From an uncultured Dorea sp. (GTDB taxonomy: Bacteria; Bacillota; Clostridia; Lachnospirales; Lachnospiraceae), in the NCBI GenBank assembly GCA_910587575.1, contig CAJULU010000026.1:1-57753 (forward strand): a stretch of DNA of 57,753 bases, in the 5' to 3' direction. Both the position numbers and the translations under genes were made by a program. Positions 9,357 through 17,942 of the stretch are shown here, piece by piece (the stretch's first letter is position 1; each line of letters begins with the position of its first letter). The notes under the pieces were generated by a model that worked only from the letters and a program-made list of their open reading frames with translations, was not told the origin of the DNA and did no database searches.

Positions 9357-9971
9357 ATGTTGGCGGAAAATCCGGTAATGAGTGGATTGAATAAAATGGT
9401 GGATCTGATTGTACTGAATCTTTGTTTCCTGATAAGCTGTCTTCCGGTCTTTACGATTGGGGCCGGAGTTACGGCCTTATATTCTGTAAATCTTAAGATG
9501 GTGCGCAATGAGGAGTCTTATGTATTCCGGAGCTATTGGAGGGCTTTCCGGGAGAATTTCAGACAGGCGACCATGTGCTGGCTTTTATTGGCGGCTGTTG
9601 GCGCTGTGTTCGCATGGGATCTGAGGATGATTCCTCTTTTTCCGGATGTGGTTCAATACGTGTTCTATGCGGGAGTGGTCATCTGCGGTGTGGTATATGT
9701 GATTGAGCTGTTGTATGTCTTTGCATATCTGGCAAGATTTCGGGACGGACTGTGTAAAAGCCTGAAAAATGCATTTCTGATTGGAGGAACGAGGGTTGCC
9801 TGTACAGGGACGCTGCTTCTGGTAACGTCAGCATTTACCGCATTGGGGATTGCATGTCTGACGGAAAGTATTCTGTTCCTGTTCTTCTGGCTGGCGGCAG
9901 GCGCCTCTGTAATGGGATATGTTCAGGCGTGGATTCTGAGGAGTGTGTTCGATCGGTATGAAAAGAAATAA
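9357..9971 (+). CDS. yesL: YesL-family (DUF624) membrane protein
   Basis: A 204-residue integral membrane protein with about five hydrophobic segments. The amphipathic start NPVMSGLNKMVDLIVLNL and the CLPVFTIGAGVTALYSV signature mark the YesL/DUF624 family, which regularly sits beside YesMN two-component systems and sugar ABC transporters. Its biochemical role is unknown. It starts 11 bp after the first binding protein behind GGAGG and closes the regulatory half of the locus; a new promoter follows before the second binding protein. Confidence 0.9.
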   Translation: MLAENPVMSGLNKMVDLIVLNLCFLISCLPVFTIGAGVTALYSVNLKMVRNEESYVFRSYWRAFRENFRQATMCWLLLAAVGAVFAWDLRMIPLFPDVVQYVFYAGVVICGVVYVIELLYVFAYLARFRDGLCKSLKNAFLIGGTRVACTGTLLLVTSAFTALGIACLTESILFLFFWLAAGASVMGYVQAWILRSVFDRYEKK

Positions 9972-10011
9972 ACCCACAAAAAAGTGCAACTGATATTTTC
10001 AAAAACGTCCT

Positions 10012-10040
10012 ATTAGTCTGAGATTGAATTCTTCTATAAT
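10012..10040 (+). promoter_or_regulatory. Promoter of the sugar transport operon
   Basis: A perfect TATAAT at 10035-10040 lies 40 bp before the second binding protein. The hexamer 17 bp upstream is weak (ATTAGT), which fits an activator-dependent promoter driven by the YesN-type regulator. Confidence 0.55.
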
Positions 10041-10079
10041 ACATATTAACAAAAACAAATCAGTCGAGGAGGACGAAAA

Positions 10080-11387
10080 ATGAAGAAGAAAAAAGTAATG
10101 AGCCTTTTATTGATTGCGGCGATGACAGCTTCTATGGCGGCTGGGTGCAGTTCATCCGGAGGCAGTAAAGACGGCGGGGACAGTAAGGATGATGGAAGCA
10201 AGGCGGACAGTGGCGGAGAAGAAGTAACGCTGACGGTTCTGGCAGGACAGTCGACCACGGATGCCGGAATTGAGGACATGATTGATGATGCCATGGCCGA
10301 GAAGTATCCGGAGATTACCCTGGAATGGGAATGTGTAGACTGGGGAAATGATTTTCAGCCTAAGATGCAGCAGTATCTGCAGTCAGGACTTCCGGACATC
10401 ATGATTGGAAAAGCGCAGGATGTGGCAACGTATGCGCCTCAGGGTGTACTGGGCGAGATTGATTCAGAGTATCTGGACAGAGGGCTGGACGCTGCAAGAG
10501 AGAATGTGACAATAGACGGAAAGACCTATGGTATGGTATACAACGCATTATATCAGGGCGTTTACTACAATAAGGAGATGTTCAAGGAGAACAACTGGGA
10601 GATTCCGAAGACGCAGGATGATTTGAAGAAGATCATTGAGGACTGTAAGGCAAAGGATATCATACCGTTTGCCAGCCATATGGTAGATACATGGTCGATT
10701 GGAAATGTGACTATGCAGTTCATGATGAACGACGTGTTCAATAAGGACGCATTATGGGGAGACAAGTTCCGTAAAGGGGAGGTATCTTTTTCAGAAGACG
10801 AGGCAGTGCAGACGGCGTATGAGTATAACAAGCTGATCTATGACAATACTTATCCGGAGACGTTTTCTACGGAACAGACGGACTGTGACGCCAAGATGGT
10901 ACAGGGGGAGGCTGCAATGAAGGTTTCGGGTTCCTGGTCCATCCAGAACTTCCTGGATATTGACGATACCTTTGAATTTGGTATTTTCCCGTTCCCGAAC
11001 CAGACCGGAGATTCCAAGCTGATCTTCGAACCCAACATCACCATCATGACAAGCGCGGAATCCGAGCATCAGGATGCGATCAACAAGGTGCTGGATGTGC
11101 TGACCAGCGATCAGGATCTGGCAGTAGAGATCCTGGACTACACCAAGACCGCTTCCATGCTTAAGGATGTGACGCCGACCTTCCCGAATCCGAGTCAGGA
11201 GGATATTGACAAGTATGCGGAGGAAGGGAATATCGTAGACGTAACACTGGGAAATAACCAGCTTGTATGGGGCGGTTTCCAGGAAGAGAATGCCAAGGAT
11301 ATTGCTGCATGGCTTCAGGGTGATGAGACGTTCGAGGAATGTCTGAAGGCTTCGGACGACAGGGTGGATTCCAGTTCTGCAAATTAG
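10080..11387 (+). CDS. Sugar ABC transporter substrate-binding lipoprotein 2
   Basis: A 435-residue family-1 solute-binding protein, the ligand-capturing component of the importer formed with the two permeases downstream. The signal peptide ends in lipobox MAAGC (cysteine 23), followed by a Ser/Gly/Asp/Lys-rich tether of about 30 residues. Shared motifs with the first binding protein (GQSTTDAGIEDMID, WECVDWGN, MIGKAQDV) show a duplication, but this copy keeps the longer tether. It is preceded by CGAGGAGGAC and its own promoter. A 12-bp perfect hairpin separates it from the permease genes, a common device for making more binding protein than permease. The likely ligand is a galactoside, judged from the GH36 gene at the end of the operon. 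Confidence 0.93.
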   Translation: MKKKKVMSLLLIAAMTASMAAGCSSSGGSKDGGDSKDDGSKADSGGEEVTLTVLAGQSTTDAGIEDMIDDAMAEKYPEITLEWECVDWGNDFQPKMQQYLQSGLPDIMIGKAQDVATYAPQGVLGEIDSEYLDRGLDAARENVTIDGKTYGMVYNALYQGVYYNKEMFKENNWEIPKTQDDLKKIIEDCKAKDIIPFASHMVDTWSIGNVTMQFMMNDVFNKDALWGDKFRKGEVSFSEDEAVQTAYEYNKLIYDNTYPETFSTEQTDCDAKMVQGEAAMKVSGSWSIQNFLDIDDTFEFGIFPFPNQTGDSKLIFEPNITIMTSAESEHQDAINKVLDVLTSDQDLAVEILDYTKTASMLKDVTPTFPNPSQEDIDKYAEEGNIVDVTLGNNQLVWGGFQEENAKDIAAWLQGDETFEECLKASDDRVDSSSAN

Positions 11388-11418
11388 ATTGAATCGGTTC
11401 AACATATATGACGGGCAA

Positions 11419-11446
11419 AAACGGGAAGAGAGCGCTCTTCCCGTTT
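11419..11446 (+). terminator. Hairpin between binding protein and permeases
   Basis: AAACGGGAAGAG and CTCTTCCCGTTT form a perfect 12-bp stem around AGCG, with no U tract after it. It is more likely an mRNA-stabilising or processing hairpin, or a leaky attenuator, than a full stop, because the permeases have no obvious separate promoter. Confidence 0.75.
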
Positions 11447-11468
11447 CATATAAGAAAGGATTGCGGGT

Positions 11469-12359
11469 ATGAAGGAAAAGAACATTAATTATATGGAACG
11501 GAAGATGTCGCGGCAATATCTGGCGCTGGTACTTCCGGGGTTTGTAATCTTTACGATTGGGCTGATCATCCCATTGTTCATGGCAGTCCGTTATTCGTTT
11601 ACCAGCTGGGATGGGATGTCCCTGGAAAAGCCGTTTGTCGGAATACAGAATTACATAGACTTATTTAAAGATTCGGATTTTAGAAATGCATGGTGGTTTA
11701 CGATAAAATTTACGATTGGAAATACGATTATACAGAATGTGGTTGCGCTCTTGTTTGCCATTGCGTTGGACAGCGGAATTAAGGCACAGAAGATTTACCG
11801 GACGATATTGTTTGTCCCCTGTCTGATCAGCGCTCTGGTGGTGGGATTTGTGTGGCTTAAGATGTTCTCTAACGTGCTGCCGGAATTGAATGAGATGTTG
11901 GGCACCAATATAGATTTTCTGCTGTTCGGAAAGAAAGAGACCGTACTGACAGGACTTCTGATTGCGAATAACTGGCAGTGGATAGGATATTGGATGCTGA
12001 TTTATCTTGCAGGACTGCAGTCTGTGCCGTATGACTTGTATGAAGCGGCGAAAGTAGACGGTGCGGGACCGGTTAAACGGTTTATAAATGTCACGGTTCC
12101 TATGCTGGCTCCGGCGATTACCATCTGTGTTGTGGGAATCACCACGGGGTCGCTGAAGGTATACGATCTTCTGGTATCATCTACAAAGGGAGGACCGGGA
12201 AGGGCTTCCACATCTATAATTTATCAGACCTATACGACGGCGATTAATGGGCGGCAATATGGTTATGGATGTGCGATGTCTGTAACGCTGGTCATCGTGC
12301 TCCTGATGGTTGCCATGATACAGGTCAAGGGGCTTAAGAAAAGGGAGGTGCAGGCATAA
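11469..12359 (+). CDS. Sugar ABC transporter permease (UgpA/MalF-like)
   Basis: A 296-residue inner permease of the carbohydrate CUT1 class, with six predicted membrane helices beginning at YLALVLPGFVIFTIGLIIPL. The cytoplasmic EAA loop reads YEAAKVDGAGPVKRFINVTVP, the docking site for the ATPase. No ATPase gene is present in the locus, so the system presumably borrows a shared MsmK/UgpC-like ATPase encoded elsewhere, as is usual for CUT1 importers in Firmicutes. Its stop overlaps the start of the second permease by one base. Confidence 0.95.
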   Translation: MKEKNINYMERKMSRQYLALVLPGFVIFTIGLIIPLFMAVRYSFTSWDGMSLEKPFVGIQNYIDLFKDSDFRNAWWFTIKFTIGNTIIQNVVALLFAIALDSGIKAQKIYRTILFVPCLISALVVGFVWLKMFSNVLPELNEMLGTNIDFLLFGKKETVLTGLLIANNWQWIGYWMLIYLAGLQSVPYDLYEAAKVDGAGPVKRFINVTVPMLAPAITICVVGITTGSLKVYDLLVSSTKGGPGRASTSIIYQTYTTAINGRQYGYGCAMSVTLVIVLLMVAMIQVKGLKKREVQA

Positions 12360-13222
12360 TGGCATTGAAAAAGAAAAAAGAAGAGCCGCCAAGAGAACCG
12401 TATGGCAAGGGAACGTTCATTACGCAGATTATTATGACCATTGCGGCTCTGTTGCTTATTGCTCCCATATTTATTATTTTTAATTATTCGTTTAAAGGAA
12501 AAAGGGAATTATACTTAAGCAGCCCGCTGGCATTACCGGAAAGCCTGAATTTCGATAATTATGCTGCAGCATACAAGAAACTGGATCTGGCTACCACATT
12601 TACAAATACGCTTGTCTATACGGTGATCAGTGTCCTGCTTCTGGCAATCCTCTGCGGCACAACGGCATGGGCGATTGCGCGGTGCAGAAGGAAGTTCTTC
12701 AAGTTCTGTTATGTTTACTTTATTGTGGGGATTCTGATTCCATATCAGGCGTTGTTCCTTCCAATCTATATGATTGGGTATCGGATGCACATAACGAATA
12801 CCAGATTTGGGATTATATTCATGTATGTGGCCACTGGGATTTCTTTTGGAGTTTTTTTGATGAACAGTTTCATGTCGACCGTTCCGATTGAACTGGAGGA
12901 AGCGGCGAGGATTGACGGCTGTTCGGTTTTCCGGACATATTTTTCGGTGGTGCTTCCTTTGCTGAAACCGGCAATGGCGACGTTGGTCATTATGCAGGCA
13001 TTCCAGATATGGAATGATTATCTGCTGGCAAGTCTGTATTTCAGCAAAAAGCAGTTAAAGACCTTAACGGTAGCGATCCATTCTTTGTTCTCGGCGCAAA
13101 GCAGTGATTATACGACGGCGATGGCGGCAATTGTGATTTCAGTACTGCCCATTGCGATTCTGTTTTTGAGCCTGCAGAAATATTTCATCAAAGGAATGAC
13201 AGTCGGAGCTGTAAAGGGATAA
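12359..13222 (+). CDS. Sugar ABC transporter permease (UgpE/MalG-like)
   Basis: A 287-residue partner permease of the CUT1 importer, with six membrane helices and the EAA loop LEEAARIDGCSVFRTYF. The charged, lysine-rich N-terminus lies in the cytoplasm. It is translationally coupled to the preceding permease by a TAATG overlap and followed within 25 bp by the alpha-galactosidase gene, so uptake and hydrolysis are made together. Confidence 0.95.
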   Translation: MALKKKKEEPPREPYGKGTFITQIIMTIAALLLIAPIFIIFNYSFKGKRELYLSSPLALPESLNFDNYAAAYKKLDLATTFTNTLVYTVISVLLLAILCGTTAWAIARCRRKFFKFCYVYFIVGILIPYQALFLPIYMIGYRMHITNTRFGIIFMYVATGISFGVFLMNSFMSTVPIELEEAARIDGCSVFRTYFSVVLPLLKPAMATLVIMQAFQIWNDYLLASLYFSKKQLKTLTVAIHSLFSAQSSDYTTAMAAIVISVLPIAILFLSLQKYFIKGMTVGAVKG

Positions 13223-13244
13223 TAAAGTGAAAGGCAGGAAGAAA

Positions 13245-15374
13245 ATGGAAGTTCAGATATTGAAGGAGTATGAACTTGGAGATATGACGGCAAGGTATCT
13301 GACAGATGAGGAACATAAACAGGTCGGGCTGGTATTACTGCCAGCCGGCCTGTCTGTTCCTGCTAAAGCCATAAAGAATGAGCATATTGATTCTTTGGTT
13401 CAGCTTAAGTTTACGGGAGATATCTATGATGAAGCATACGCTATGGGAAACTCCATGCGTAACAGTGAGACTGTCCGTATGCTCAGATACCGGGGGCAGC
13501 AGATTCAGGAAGAAAATGGAAGAACAATCATTAGGACGATTCTGGCGGCGGAGAGAAAATACCAGGTGGTTCATTCTCTTGTATGGAAAGCGGGAAGCAG
13601 ATATGTGCGGATTTTTTGTACCGTGGAGAACCAGGGAGAGGAGGAACTGATGCTTGAGATGTTTGAAAGTTTTTCTCTTGGCAGTCTCTCGCCCTATCTT
13701 GAAGGAGACGGTCACGGGCAGATGTATCTTCATCGGATTCGCAGCGTATGGAGCCAGGAAGGAAGACCGGAGAGGATTCCGCTGGAGGATCTGCAGTTAG
13801 AACCAGCCTGGGATCCCCATGCAGTACGGTGTGAGAAATTCGGGCAGGCAGGTTCTATGCCTGTAAATAAGTATTTTCCGTTTGCGGCCGTGGAAGACAG
13901 GAAGAATCGGGTTTTCTGGGGGGCGCAGATTGCGCACAATGCTTCCTGGCAGATGGAGCTTTACCGGAAGGATGATGCTCTGGCATTTAGCGGAGGCCTT
14001 GCAGACAGGGATTTTGGACACTGGATGAAGGGGATTGGACCGGGAGAGTCATTTGGGACGCCGGAAGCAGTGGTAAGCGTGGCGCATACGGATTCTTTTG
14101 ACATTTTTACCGCAAGGCTTACCGAAGCAGCATCGGAAGGATTGGAGCATGTCCCGGAGATGGAGAAAAGCCTTCCGATTGTTTTTAATGAATACTGCAC
14201 TACATGGGGAAATCCGTCTCATGAAAATATCTGCGGGATTGTTGACTGCATAAAGGATAAGGGGTTCGGATATTTTGTGATTGACTGCGGCTGGTTTAAA
14301 GAAGACGGAATTCCGTGGGACATCAGCATGGGGGATTATGAAGTCTCTGAAAGTCTGTTCCCCGAAGGAATGGATAAGACGGTGGAGAAAATAAAAGCAG
14401 CCGGAATGATACCGGGTATCTGGTTCGAGTATGAGAACGTGGGAAGCGCTTCCAGAGCCTATCAGAAGGAGGAGCACCTGCTCCATAAGGATGGGAAGGT
14501 TCTTACCAGTTATTTTCGGAGATTTTTCGACATGTGCGATCCCTGGGTGGATTATTATCTGGAGAAAAAAGTAATTGGAACCTTAAAGAAGTATGGGTTT
14601 GGTTACATGAAGATTGATTATAATGAGACGATTGGAATCGGCTGTGACGGGGCTGAGTCGTTGGGTGAGGGACTGCGCAGGAATATGGAAGCGTCGAAGT
14701 GTTTTATCGAAAAGGTGAAACGGGAGGTTCCGGAGATTGTGCTGGAAAATTGTGCTTCTGGCGGTCACAGGCTGGAACCGGGACTTATGAGCCAGATGAG
14801 CATGGCTTCTTTCTCTGATGCCCATGAGTGTGAAGAGATTCCGATCATAGCCGCTGATCTTCATTGGGTGATCCATCCGGCGCAGAGTCAGATCTGGGCG
14901 GTTATCCGGCAGGAGGATACGCAGAAACGGATTGTATATTCCATTGCGGCGACGTTTCTGGGAAGAATGTGTCTTTCCGGGGATGTGATGAACTTAAGTG
15001 CAGAACAGTGGCGGATGATTGATTCCGGAATCGAATTCTACAGAGAGATCGTACCGATGATTCGGGAGGGACAGTCGTATCACTTTGGCACAAAGGTCAG
15101 GAGTATGCGGCATCCGAAAGGATGGCAGGCATTGGTGCGTGTGGGAAGGAATGAAAGGGCGTATCTGGTACTGCACATCTTTGACGAAGAGTTGGCGGAA
15201 GAATGTGACCAGAAGCAGGGGCAGGGAAGGATTTGTGTTCCGCTTCCAAAAGGATGTCCCGAGAAAATCGTAAGGGTATATTCGGAGCAGAAAGAGAAGA
15301 TTGAAATCAGAGACCATTGCTTCGAATACGCTATCGGAGAAAGGCGGAAAGCATTGGCCGTGATGTTTGAATAG
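13245..15374 (+). CDS. GH36 alpha-galactosidase
   Basis: A 709-residue cytoplasmic glycoside hydrolase of family GH36, probably an alpha-galactosidase (or alpha-N-acetylgalactosaminidase) acting on sugars imported by the adjacent transporter. An N-terminal beta-sandwich is followed by a TIM barrel. The nucleophile is Asp458 in GYMKIDYNE, the family motif ENCASGGHRLEPG follows, and the proposed acid/base is Asp525 in SFSDAHE. There is no signal peptide. I prefer the ATG at 13245; a GTG at 13227 in frame is possible and would add six residues. A hairpin terminator follows the stop. Substrate specificity within GH36 cannot be fixed from sequence alone. Confidence 0.88.
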   Translation: MEVQILKEYELGDMTARYLTDEEHKQVGLVLLPAGLSVPAKAIKNEHIDSLVQLKFTGDIYDEAYAMGNSMRNSETVRMLRYRGQQIQEENGRTIIRTILAAERKYQVVHSLVWKAGSRYVRIFCTVENQGEEELMLEMFESFSLGSLSPYLEGDGHGQMYLHRIRSVWSQEGRPERIPLEDLQLEPAWDPHAVRCEKFGQAGSMPVNKYFPFAAVEDRKNRVFWGAQIAHNASWQMELYRKDDALAFSGGLADRDFGHWMKGIGPGESFGTPEAVVSVAHTDSFDIFTARLTEAASEGLEHVPEMEKSLPIVFNEYCTTWGNPSHENICGIVDCIKDKGFGYFVIDCGWFKEDGIPWDISMGDYEVSESLFPEGMDKTVEKIKAAGMIPGIWFEYENVGSASRAYQKEEHLLHKDGKVLTSYFRRFFDMCDPWVDYYLEKKVIGTLKKYGFGYMKIDYNETIGIGCDGAESLGEGLRRNMEASKCFIEKVKREVPEIVLENCASGGHRLEPGLMSQMSMASFSDAHECEEIPIIAADLHWVIHPAQSQIWAVIRQEDTQKRIVYSIAATFLGRMCLSGDVMNLSAEQWRMIDSGIEFYREIVPMIREGQSYHFGTKVRSMRHPKGWQALVRVGRNERAYLVLHIFDEELAEECDQKQGQGRICVPLPKGCPEKIVRVYSEQKEKIEIRDHCFEYAIGERRKALAVMFE

Positions 15375-15387
15375 CAGGGAAACAATT

Positions 15388-15426
15388 CCCGTGGACAAGG
15401 TATATGTGCAAATCCCTTGTTCACGG
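15388..15426 (+). terminator. Terminator after the alpha-galactosidase
   Basis: CCCGTGGACAAGG pairs with CCTTGTTCACGGG (one wobble) around a 13-base loop, between two convergent transcription units. There is no strong U tract. Confidence 0.6.
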
Positions 15427-15434
15427 GGTGTATA

Positions 15435-15620
15435 TTATTGGTTAATGACCGGAGAAATAATAGGTTTTCCTTCCCGGTCAAGCAATGGGGTTAAGCCTCC
15501 TGATTGACCGCTGACACGATCCAATGTCCGTTGGCTTTCAACAGGCCCCATTGTGCTGTCACCATCTATGAATGCCCAGTAGAAACGAGTCCAATCGGCA
15601 AACGGAAGATTATCAACCAT
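15435..15620 (-). CDS. Unidentified 61-codon open frame after the kinase
   Basis: An open frame of 61 codons starts at an ATG two bases after the stop of the NisK-like kinase. Codon use looks coding-like, with Trp, Phe, Asp and Pro spread in protein-like order (PFADWTRFYWAFIDGD and GLTPLLDREGKP). There is no Shine-Dalgarno site before the ATG, so it would depend on reinitiation from the kinase. It may instead be the tail of a decayed gene whose 5' part was lost. I do not recognise the family. Confidence 0.35.
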   Translation of the reverse strand: MVDNLPFADWTRFYWAFIDGDSTMGPVESQRTLDRVSGQSGGLTPLLDREGKPIISPVINQ

Positions 15621-15622
15621 CT

Positions 15623-17026
15623 TCAGGATTGTGGAGGCAGCAGAATATCTACACACAATCCCCCGTAAGCGCTCTGGCACATGCGCATATCCCCGCCGTG
15701 TGATTTGGCAATCTGCCTGACGATCAATAACCCCAGTCCATGCTGCTGCTCCGTAGTATGACTGTCGCACATCATATAATGAGGCGTGGAGTTCAGTTTA
15801 TGAAGTATTTCTGCCGACATGCCAGTTCCATCGTCCTCCACCCGGATGAGACAGAACCCGGGGGCATTTTCCCTCAGTACGGAGACATAGATGGTACATC
15901 CGTCCGCATTGTGATTCATGCAGTTCTGGATCAGGTTAGAGATTGCCCGGAGAATCAGGTTTTTATCCACAGAAACAGGACAATCCGTAATCTCGCAAGA
16001 GGTCTTCCATTCTATGGAATATTTTCCGCTGGCCTCCATATTAATAAAATCAACGGCGGCCTGTCTTGCAATAGCGACCGCATTTTCCTGCGTCCTGTGG
16101 AGCGGCTGCATGTCATACTCAAGCTTTGATGCAAGGTTCAGGTCATTGATCAGATTGCGTATCCGGCTGCTCTGCTTTAAGATGACAGAAGCTTTCTGCC
16201 GTACATCTTCTGTAAGACTGCCGTCTTCTTCTAACTGTCCTGCGTATCCCATCACCATGGAGAGGGGTGTGCGGATGTCGTGGGAGACTCCGGCAATCCA
16301 GTTAGCTCTTGCATTCTCCTTTTTCCGCAGCTGGTAATTCTGGGATTCCAGAATCTCAGAGGTCTGGTTGATCTTTGCGGCAAGTTCCGATAACAGCCCC
16401 GTTTCCTTTATGAAAACGGGCTCGCCGGCCGGCAGTTTCTGGATTCCTTCTGCAATCGGTTTTACGGAGCGCAGAAGCTTCATATTGGCGATGAAGTAGA
16501 TCAGAAATATAAGAACAGCGTTTACAAGCAGCGTATTCAGCATATATTTTGGAAGATTTGCAATAAAATGATAATCCCAGTTGGGATACAGGTGTTTCCA
16601 GTAACGGTCTTTGGGATAGCCAAGGACAACCAGCCCGTCCCAAGATTCACCGGGAAAAGTAGGGTAATCCTTTAAGTATCCCCGGGTAAGGGAGGCAATA
16701 TCTGCCAGGGAGTAGGTGAGGGGAATGTCTTCTGGAAGATTGTCCGTATGCCAGACCACCTGGTGTGTACGGTTGTCAATCAGGATTCCCCAGGCGTTTT
16801 CTCGGGCTAATTCTGAAGCGGCAGTTTCTGAAAGGACATAACCCTCGCCAGAGGTATCCTTCTTAAGGGCGGCTGCGGTTTCCAGGGCGGTGGTCCAGGG
16901 AGAAGCACCGGGCGTCTGCTTAAGATTCAGCGTGAATAATACGATAATATTCAGAAAGAAGAGAAGAATGGTACTTAATAATAAGATGGCGATAAACCGC
17001 CGTATTAATTTGGGAACACTTTTCAT
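15623..17026 (-). CDS. NisK/SpaK-like sensor histidine kinase
   Basis: A 467-residue membrane kinase with two membrane helices (about residues 9-33 and 157-175) flanking a 125-residue extracellular sensor, a short HAMP-like linker, a HisKA domain with GVSHDIRTPLSM and an ATPase domain with NLIQNCMNHN, VEDDGTGM and GLGLLI. The start is set at the ATG of MKSVPKL because the GGAGG that serves it lies inside the upstream in-frame ATGGAGGCG. It follows the OmpR-type regulator and diverges from a lantibiotic-immunity type transporter, so sensing of a peptide antibiotic and induction of that transporter is the likely job. Confidence 0.9.
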   Translation of the reverse strand: MKSVPKLIRRFIAILLLSTILLFFLNIIVLFTLNLKQTPGASPWTTALETAAALKKDTSGEGYVLSETAASELARENAWGILIDNRTHQVVWHTDNLPEDIPLTYSLADIASLTRGYLKDYPTFPGESWDGLVVLGYPKDRYWKHLYPNWDYHFIANLPKYMLNTLLVNAVLIFLIYFIANMKLLRSVKPIAEGIQKLPAGEPVFIKETGLLSELAAKINQTSEILESQNYQLRKKENARANWIAGVSHDIRTPLSMVMGYAGQLEEDGSLTEDVRQKASVILKQSSRIRNLINDLNLASKLEYDMQPLHRTQENAVAIARQAAVDFINMEASGKYSIEWKTSCEITDCPVSVDKNLILRAISNLIQNCMNHNADGCTIYVSVLRENAPGFCLIRVEDDGTGMSAEILHKLNSTPHYMMCDSHTTEQQHGLGLLIVRQIAKSHGGDMRMCQSAYGGLCVDILLPPQS

Positions 17027-17041
17027 AGAATCCGCCTCCAT

Positions 17042-17743
17042 TTACAGAACAATCAGTTTGTAACCCAGCCCTTTGACGGTAATCAGAGATTCCGGTTTCG
17101 ACGGTACTGCTTCGATTTTTTCACGGATCCGGCGGATGTGCGCCATCAGAGAATTCTCATACCCGTAGGGATTGTCGCCCCAGGCTGCTTCGCACAGGGC
17201 ATCAATGGTTACAATCCGCCCGGCATTGCGGTAAAGTGCCTGAAGAATGGCATACTCTTTGGCAGTCAGAGGGGTGCGCTCTTGTGCTGCATTCTGTATT
17301 TCCGCACGTTCAAAATCAATTTTGCAGTGTTTCAGTGTCACCAGTGGATTTTCATCCTTGTAAGTTCTCCTTAAGATTGCGGTGACACGGAAAACCAGTT
17401 CTTTGGGAAGGAACGGCTTGACCATGTAATCGTCTGCACCAAGCCCGAAGCCCCGGAATTTATCCTCGTCTTCGCCCCTGGCAGTCAGAAAGAGGATGGG
17501 ATAGTCAGAGCTGCGTTTTAACTGTTCCATAAGGGAAAAGCCGTCTCCGTCCGGGAGCATAACGTCAAGGATTGCGAATTCCGGGTGAAACTCACTGGCG
17601 GCAGTTACGGCGTCTCGGACATTGCCAGCAGTGCGGATATTCGAAAATCCTTCTTTTGACAGGATGGATGTCACCATATTCTGTAACTCCGGTTCATCGT
17701 CTACAAGCAGGATCCGTTTATTTTTCAGATAGTCAGAAATCAT
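17042..17743 (-). CDS. OmpR-family response regulator (NisR/VanR-like)
   Basis: A 233-residue REC plus winged-helix regulator. The acidic pocket is DDE, the phosphoacceptor is about Asp60 in AILDVMLPDGDG, the conserved lysine is in MVKPF, and the C-terminal helix pattern NSLMAHIRRIREKIE is typical of the OmpR class. It is preceded by GGAG. Its probable target is the set of three 11-bp-phased TGTAAGGT repeats at 17811-17851 in the divergent intergenic region. Confidence 0.93.
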   Translation of the reverse strand: MISDYLKNKRILLVDDEPELQNMVTSILSKEGFSNIRTAGNVRDAVTAASEFHPEFAILDVMLPDGDGFSLMEQLKRSSDYPILFLTARGEDEDKFRGFGLGADDYMVKPFLPKELVFRVTAILRRTYKDENPLVTLKHCKIDFERAEIQNAAQERTPLTAKEYAILQALYRNAGRIVTIDALCEAAWGDNPYGYENSLMAHIRRIREKIEAVPSKPESLITVKGLGYKLIVL

Positions 17744-17810
17744 AGCAAATCTCCTTTTCTAAAGAAATCATAACATATGCCGTATGGAAAATCGAGAGGA
17801 TTATGGGAAA

Positions 17811-17870
17811 TGTAAGGTAGTTGTAAGGTTATGGGAATGTGGCTGTAAGGTTGGCCGTGTACACTATAAG
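17811..17870 (+). promoter_or_regulatory. Phased TGTAAGGT repeats and promoter for the immunity operon
   Basis: TGTAAGGT occurs at 17811, 17822 and 17844, that is at 0, 11 and 33 bp on one helical face, the arrangement expected for OmpR-family regulators. A -10-like TACACT/TATAAG at 17860-17870 follows the last repeat. The gap at 22 bp holds a degenerate GGGAATGT. Confidence 0.7.
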
Positions 17871-17942
17871 AGAACCAGAGCAGACCAGAGGCTTTCGGTG
17901 TACGGCAGCCTGAACAACGCTGGTAAGAAAGGAGAAAAAAAT

